Source: Gammaproteobacteria bacterium (GTDB lineage Bacteria > Pseudomonadota > Gammaproteobacteria > Competibacterales > Competibacteraceae). Taken from it: a DNA stretch of 64,000 nt. The notes under the pieces were generated by a model that saw only the letters and a list, made by a program, of their open reading frames with translations, had not been told where the DNA came from and made no database searches. Shown piece by piece: positions 59,908 to 64,000 of the stretch (position 1 is its first letter; every line of letters begins with the position of its first letter). Location of the stretch: positions 124,001 to 188,000 of the forward strand of contig JACKNF010000006.1 of the NCBI GenBank assembly GCA_024234995.1. Reading direction: 5' to 3'. The position numbers were made by a program, and so were the translations under genes.

Positions 59908-60624
59908 ATGAAAACCCTGAAAGTTCTTTCCGCCCTGCTCTGTTACCCGCAACCGGAACTGCAAGCGGCGCTGGGTGAAATGAGGGAGGTTCTCGATCAG
60001 GAAAATTTGCTGCCGGAACGTGAGCATCGGGCGCTGTTATCGTTGATCAACCAGATGCAGCGGGCCGATCTGATCGAGTTACAAGAACGGTATGTCCGGC
60101 TGTTCGACCGGGGCCGGGCGTTATCGCTGCATCTATTCGAACACATCCACGGTGAATCACGGGATCGCGGGCAAGCGATGATCAACCTGCTGGACGTCTA
60201 CCGGCAACATGGTTTTGAACTCAGCGCCCGGGAACTACCCGACTATCTTCCGCTGTTTCTGGAATACCTGGCCCAGCGCCCGGCTGGAGAGGCGCTGGAT
60301 ATGTTAGCCGATACCATGCACGTTATGGCCTTGCTCGGTGCCCGGCTGGCTGAACAAGGCAGTGATTACCACGCCGTGTTCGACGCCCTCGCGGCGCTGG
60401 CCGGCGAACCGGCAGACATCGAGGCAATTCGCCAGCAGGCCGCCCGCGAAGACCCTGATGAGGCGATCGTCAATATGGACAAGATTTGGGAAGAGGAGGC
60501 AGTGACCTTCTTGGCAAATCAAGAAGGTTGCGGCGCTCACCAAAACAGTCACGGTGCAGCAGCTCAACCGGTGCGCTGGATGCCTCCATCCAACTCAACC
60601 CCCCCAGTCATCCGTTCCCTCTGA
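59908..60624 (+). CDS. narJ: Nitrate reductase assembly chaperone
   Basis: This roughly 238-residue NarJ/TorD-family chaperone inserts the molybdenum cofactor into NarG before membrane docking. Typical segments are ALLCYPQPELQAALGEM and SLHLFEHIHGESRDRGQAM followed by DYLPLFLEYLAQRP. ATG 59908 has a GGAGAG ribosome site 7 bases upstream. The earlier in-frame region from 59845 includes the hairpin and is rejected. The last 30 residues are variable in this family. Confidence 0.95.
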   Translation: MKTLKVLSALLCYPQPELQAALGEMREVLDQENLLPEREHRALLSLINQMQRADLIELQERYVRLFDRGRALSLHLFEHIHGESRDRGQAMINLLDVYRQHGFELSARELPDYLPLFLEYLAQRPAGEALDMLADTMHVMALLGARLAEQGSDYHAVFDALAALAGEPADIEAIRQQAAREDPDEAIVNMDKIWEEEAVTFLANQEGCGAHQNSHGAAAQPVRWMPPSNSTPPVIRSL

Positions 60625-60662
60625 AAAATGAGAGTGGTTTTTACCCATTCGAGGCGATGATC

Positions 60663-61343
60663 ATGAGTTACTTGAATACCCTATTATTTGGTGTTTATCC
60701 TTATCTAGCCGGTGCAGTATTCCTGCTCGGCAGTTTGGCGCGCTTCGACCGCGACCCGTTCACCTGGAAGGCCCACTCCAGCCAGATTCTCAGCAAAAAA
60801 AACATGCGCTGGGCCAGTAACCTGTTTCACATCGGTATCCTGCTGCTGTTCCTTGGGCATTTCGTCGGCCTGCTCACCCCGCCGGAAGTATTCCACCTCT
60901 TGGGTGTCTCCGCGAGCGCCAAACAAATCCTAGCCATCGTTGCCGGCAGTGTCGCCGGACTGATGTGCTTTGCTGGGCTGACCATGCTGGTGCAGCGGCG
61001 ATTAAACGACCCTCGGGTCCGGGCCACCAGCACGCGGATGGATATTTTCATCCTGCTACTCTTGTATGTGCAGCTCATTCTTGGTTTGTTGACCATCCCG
61101 CTGTCGTTGATGCATCTGGATGGCGGCAACATGCTGCTGCTAATGCAATGGGCGCGGAATGTGGTGACGTTCGATCCGGCAGAAGCCGTGGCAGCCATCA
61201 GCAGTATGGGATTCCTGTTCAAGCTGCATATCTTCCTCGGCTTGACGGTATTCCTGGTATTCCCCTTCAGCCGGCTGGTGCATATCTGGAGTGCGCCAGT
61301 GACCTATCCAGCCCGCCCTTATCAGGTGGTGCGGCAGCGCTGA
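60663..61343 (+). CDS. narI: Respiratory nitrate reductase gamma subunit
   Basis: This 226-residue membrane cytochrome b oxidises quinol and passes electrons to NarH. Five helices are visible. The heme-ligating His are in SNLFHIGILLLFLGHFVG and at the C-terminal FKLHIFLGLTVF and PFSRLVHIWSAP segments. ATG 60663 is chosen because GAGG lies 8 bases upstream. ATG 60657 is also possible. It follows narJ by 38 bases and ends the narGHJI operon before a strong hairpin. Confidence 0.96.
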   Translation: MSYLNTLLFGVYPYLAGAVFLLGSLARFDRDPFTWKAHSSQILSKKNMRWASNLFHIGILLLFLGHFVGLLTPPEVFHLLGVSASAKQILAIVAGSVAGLMCFAGLTMLVQRRLNDPRVRATSTRMDIFILLLLYVQLILGLLTIPLSLMHLDGGNMLLLMQWARNVVTFDPAEAVAAISSMGFLFKLHIFLGLTVFLVFPFSRLVHIWSAPVTYPARPYQVVRQR

Positions 61344-61352
61344 TTCGGCTTG

Positions 61353-61382
61353 GATCCTTCCTCTGAACAAAGAGGAAGGATC
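61353..61382 (+). terminator. Strong hairpin after narI
   Basis: GATCCTTCCTCT (61353-61364) pairs perfectly with AGAGGAAGGATC (61371-61382) around GAACAA. It lies 10 bases after the narI stop. No T-run follows, so the stem could be a partial terminator or an mRNA end-protecting hairpin before moaA. Confidence 0.7.
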
Positions 61383-61423
61383 TGTGTTCAATAACAAGAA
61401 TCAATCCTCTTGAGGTGTCCCGC

Positions 61424-62491
61424 GTGTCCACCCCTTCGTCCGATACGTTCCCGCAACGAAACACCTCCCGCTTTTTTTCTAAAGAGCATACGGAGAACAC
61501 CTCACTCGTAGACCACTTTGGCCGCCATATTAATTATGTGCGGTTTTCTGTCACGGACCGTTGTGATTTCCGCTGCGTTTACTGCATGAGTGAACAGATG
61601 ACTTTTCTGCCACGCGCTCAAGTGTTAACGCTGGAGGAACTCGCAACATTGGGCCGGGCGTTCGTGGAGCTAGGCGTTCGTAAAATCCGCCTCACGGGCG
61701 GCGAACCTTTGGTGAGACAGAATGTACTATGGTTGTTTCAGAAACTCGGCCAATTACGCAAATACGGTTTGGCAGAGCTGGTGCTGACCACCAACGGTTC
61801 ACAACTAGAGCGCCTGTCGGCTGAATTAAAAGCGGCGGGCGTGGCGCGGATCAACATCAGCCTGGATAGCCTCAACCCGGAGCGGTTCCGCCGCATCACC
61901 CGGGCCGGTGAGCTAAAAACCGTGCTGCGCGGCATCCAGGCCGCTCAAGCCGCCGGCTTTCAGCGGCTCAAGCTAAACGCAGTGATCCTAAAAGGCCGCA
62001 ATCATGACGAAGTCACGGATCTGGCGCGTTTCGCGGTCGAAAACGGATTGGATATCAGCTACATCGAAGAAATGCCACTTGGCATCATCAGCGATCATGA
62101 TCGCGCTGAGGCATACTATTCCAGTGATGCCATCCGTGTTGATCTGGCACAAGTGTTCACCCTAATCCCCACCACTGAGACCACGGGCGGACCCTCCCGC
62201 TATTACCGCATCCCCGGCAGTGAGACCCGCATCGGCTTCATTTCGCCGCATAGCCATAATTTCTGTGGCGATTGTAACCGGGTGCGCGTATCCGCTGAAG
62301 GCCGGTTGCTGCTTTGTCTGGGTCAGGAGCATTCAGTGGATTTGCGCCATGTCCTGCGTGCCCACCCTGGCAACCGCGAACGATTGAAACAGGCGATCGC
62401 CGCCGCTATGGCGATCAAGCCGCACGGCCACGATTTCCAGCTCGGCAGCCAACCGGTCATTCTGCGCCATATGAGCCACACCGGTGGTTGA
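61424..62491 (+). CDS. moaA: GTP 3',8-cyclase (molybdenum cofactor biosynthesis)
   Basis: This radical SAM enzyme makes the first pterin intermediate. The N-terminal cluster motif CDFRCVYC (Cys47, 51, 54 from this start), the SAM-binding RLTGGEPLVR, the second cluster in HSHNFCGDCNRVRVSAEGRLLLC and the C-terminal double Gly (SHTGG) are all present. It is longer at the N-terminus than E. coli MoaA (about 355 versus 329), with the first 30 residues not conserved. GTG 61424 is preferred over GTG 61415, since GAGG precedes it by 8 bases. It is the first cofactor gene after narI. Confidence 0.93.
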   Translation: MSTPSSDTFPQRNTSRFFSKEHTENTSLVDHFGRHINYVRFSVTDRCDFRCVYCMSEQMTFLPRAQVLTLEELATLGRAFVELGVRKIRLTGGEPLVRQNVLWLFQKLGQLRKYGLAELVLTTNGSQLERLSAELKAAGVARINISLDSLNPERFRRITRAGELKTVLRGIQAAQAAGFQRLKLNAVILKGRNHDEVTDLARFAVENGLDISYIEEMPLGIISDHDRAEAYYSSDAIRVDLAQVFTLIPTTETTGGPSRYYRIPGSETRIGFISPHSHNFCGDCNRVRVSAEGRLLLCLGQEHSVDLRHVLRAHPGNRERLKQAIAAAMAIKPHGHDFQLGSQPVILRHMSHTGG

Positions 62492-62550
62492 AACCGCAAT
62501 GGCCGGATGGCCACCCTGCTCTTCTCTCTTTAGGGCGCTTTACATTTTCC

Positions 62551-63453
62551 CTATGCTTGCTTTAGCAGCGGCAACCCAGACAAGGTTTGTTTCATCCAAT
62601 CGATCAGCATTCTGGTTCTGGCCGGCAACAAACGGGCGTGAGGATAGACAATATGCACAGGACGCGGCACAGGTTCATACTGTTCCAGCACGACTTGCAA
62701 GCGATCCTCCTCCAGAGGAGACGCCACCTGGTAAGAAATAAACATGCCGTAACCTAAGCCCGCCACGCAAGCGGCAACAGCGGGTTCGACATGATTGAAA
62801 TCCAGATTACCGGTTACCGGCACCGTGAATTGTTTTGCTCCCTCATGAAACGTCCATCGATTGCTACTGGCATTAACAAAACGTATGCAATTGGCCTTCA
62901 GCAATTCTTCAGGATGATGCACCTTACCGAACCGGTTGATATAGTCAGGGCTGACGACTACCACCCGGCGTAAACTTCCCACCTGCTGCGCCACTAAAGC
63001 CGAATCGTCGAGCGCACCGATGCGAATACCCACATCGATGCCTTCATCGACGAGACTTACAACACGATCCAATAACAGCACACTGCATTGCACTTTTTCA
63101 TAGCGCTGCACAAAACGCGTTACCGCCGGTGCTACATATCGCTGGCCAAACAATACAGGCGCGGTAATGGTGATATGACCGCTCGGCTCCGCAGCGCCCA
63201 CAGTCAGCGCGGCATCCGCTTCATCCACTGCTACCAGTAAAGGGCGGCAACGCGCTAAATAGATTTTGCCTTCTTCTGTCAAGGTAATCTTGCGCGTTGT
63301 GCGATTGAATAAACGCACGCCTAACCCGGTTTCCAGCCTTGCTAAGGTTCGCACTACCGCTGGCAAAGACACACCCATACCTTGCGCGGCAGACGTCAAA
63401 CTGCCTGCATCGGCGATCTGTACAAAAGTCTGTATTGCCTTGAGCTTGTCCAC
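62551..63453 (-). CDS. LysR family transcriptional regulator
   Basis: This 300-residue protein has an N-terminal winged HTH (MDKLKAIQTFVQIADAGSLT, then AVVRTLARLETGLGVRLFNR) and a periplasmic-binding-like effector domain from about residue 90. The CrgA/PtxR-like branch is suggested by RTTRKITLTEEGKIYL. It is divergent from a glutathione S-transferase gene and probably controls it and itself. A near-perfect palindrome with T-N11-A character lies between them. The ligand is unknown. Confidence 0.92.
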   Translation of the reverse strand: MDKLKAIQTFVQIADAGSLTSAAQGMGVSLPAVVRTLARLETGLGVRLFNRTTRKITLTEEGKIYLARCRPLLVAVDEADAALTVGAAEPSGHITITAPVLFGQRYVAPAVTRFVQRYEKVQCSVLLLDRVVSLVDEGIDVGIRIGALDDSALVAQQVGSLRRVVVVSPDYINRFGKVHHPEELLKANCIRFVNASSNRWTFHEGAKQFTVPVTGNLDFNHVEPAVAACVAGLGYGMFISYQVASPLEEDRLQVVLEQYEPVPRPVHIVYPHARLLPARTRMLIDWMKQTLSGLPLLKQA

Positions 63454-63506
63454 CCTGCGATATTAATACGATTTATTGAGTAGTGAAATCAGTATCCAAG
63501 CATTTA

Positions 63507-63520
63507 TTCCTAATTACGAA
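63507..63520. promoter_or_regulatory. LysR-type operator candidate
   Basis: TTCCTAATTACGAA is a 14-base palindrome with one mismatched pair, placed midway between the divergent LysR and GST genes, where LysR proteins usually bind. Confidence 0.4.
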
Positions 63521-63561
63521 ATAAACAGAATAGGCGCTCCCTGATCTACCCATGGAGTTCC

Positions 63562-64000
63562 ATGAACATGCACCTCATCGCCCCATCATTAAAATTGCAC
63601 CGCTTCGCACTCTCCGGGCATTGTCATCGGGTAGAACTCTTTCTTTCTCTGCTGAAGCTGCCCGTTGAGCTGATCGACGTGGACCTTGCCGGCAAAGCGC
63701 ATAAAACACCCGCATTTCTGGCACTCAATCCTTTTGGTCAAGTGCCAGTGCTCCAGGACGGTGAATTAACGCTTGCGGATTCCAACGCTATATTGGTTTA
63801 TCTGGCGGGCAAATATGGTGATGAATCCTGGTGGCCGCGCGATCCAGCCGGTCAAGCCGCTGTTCAGCAATGGCTTTCTATAGCAGCAGGACCCTTGGCC
63901 TTTGGCCCAGCCGCCGCGCGCGTGGCTCATCTTTTCAAAGAACCGCTCAATGCAACGGAAGCCATTAAACAGGCTAAGATGCTTTTTGCGGTGATGGAAC
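63562..64000 (+). CDS. Glutathione S-transferase, 3' end outside window
   Basis: ATG 63562 opens MNMHLIAPSLKLHRFALSGH. The thioredoxin-like N-domain of GSTs follows, with VELFLSLLKLPVELIDVDLA, the cis-Pro loop NPFGQVPVLQDGEL and the Glu/Ser-like turn ADSNAILVYLAGKY. The start of the helical C-domain (WPRDPAGQAAVQQWLSIAAG) is also visible. The frame is open to the last base, so the gene is truncated by the window end. It is divergent from the LysR gene, a common arrangement for GST-type detoxification genes under LysR control. Confidence 0.9.
   Translation, partial: MNMHLIAPSLKLHRFALSGHCHRVELFLSLLKLPVELIDVDLAGKAHKTPAFLALNPFGQVPVLQDGELTLADSNAILVYLAGKYGDESWWPRDPAGQAAVQQWLSIAAGPLAFGPAAARVAHLFKEPLNATEAIKQAKMLFAVME

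Overview
The window looks like a chromosomal segment of a denitrifying or nitrate-respiring gammaproteobacterium. This rests on the rhlB / trxA / rho neighbourhood, oligopeptidase A, PilU, glutathione reductase and a narK-narGHJI-moaA/mobA block. A Competibacter-like relative is possible, but that is inference. No rRNA, tRNA or CRISPR array was seen.

Region 1 (1-26.8 kb) is an exopolysaccharide island. It holds a polysaccharide deacetylase (cut by the window start), an Alg14/Alg13-type split glycosyltransferase pair, an exosortase-A-associated O-glycosylation ligase, a carboxylesterase-like hydrolase, an acyltransferase, the two exosortase-A-associated alpha/beta hydrolases, a sulfotransferase, two GT2 enzymes, an ATP-grasp/low-molecular-weight phosphatase fusion, a frameshifted GT-B enzyme, a methyltransferase, a flippase, a TPR protein and a heparinase II/III protein. 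Exosortase itself is not in the window. The island carries seven insertion sequences: two IS701-like, two IS4, one IS50-like, one IS1595 and one IS66. Three of them still have clean target duplications (10, 8 and 8 bp).

Region 2 (26.8-41.9 kb) is housekeeping: a Uma2 remnant, rho, trxA, rhlB, gamma-glutamyltransferase, pilU, a HAD phosphatase, prlC, GIDE and LemA membrane proteins, a LysE exporter, a gamma-carbonic anhydrase, gor, an M23 peptidase and a conserved hypothetical gene.

Region 3 (41.9-49.1 kb) is a chromosomal integron. An IntI-type integrase with the IntI-specific insertion reads rightward. Its cassettes lie to the left on the minus strand, separated by four recognisable attC sites, and mostly encode small membrane proteins of unknown function. 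The fourth cassette is split by a 3.07-kb IS1595-type transposon with 22/25-matching inverted repeats. The transposon carries, besides the transposase, a small HTH protein, a ParA-like ATPase and a coiled-coil protein. It has a palindromic operator inside the transposase promoter and twin 22-bp repeats overlapping a near-consensus promoter of the ATPase gene. This is the most likely undescribed system here.

Region 4 (49.1-62.5 kb) is the nitrate respiration block: mobA, a fused double-NarK transporter, a second NarK, narGHJI and moaA. Two NarL/NarP-type 7-2-7 palindromes lie between mobA and narK. The window ends with a LysR regulator divergent from a glutathione S-transferase gene that runs off the end.
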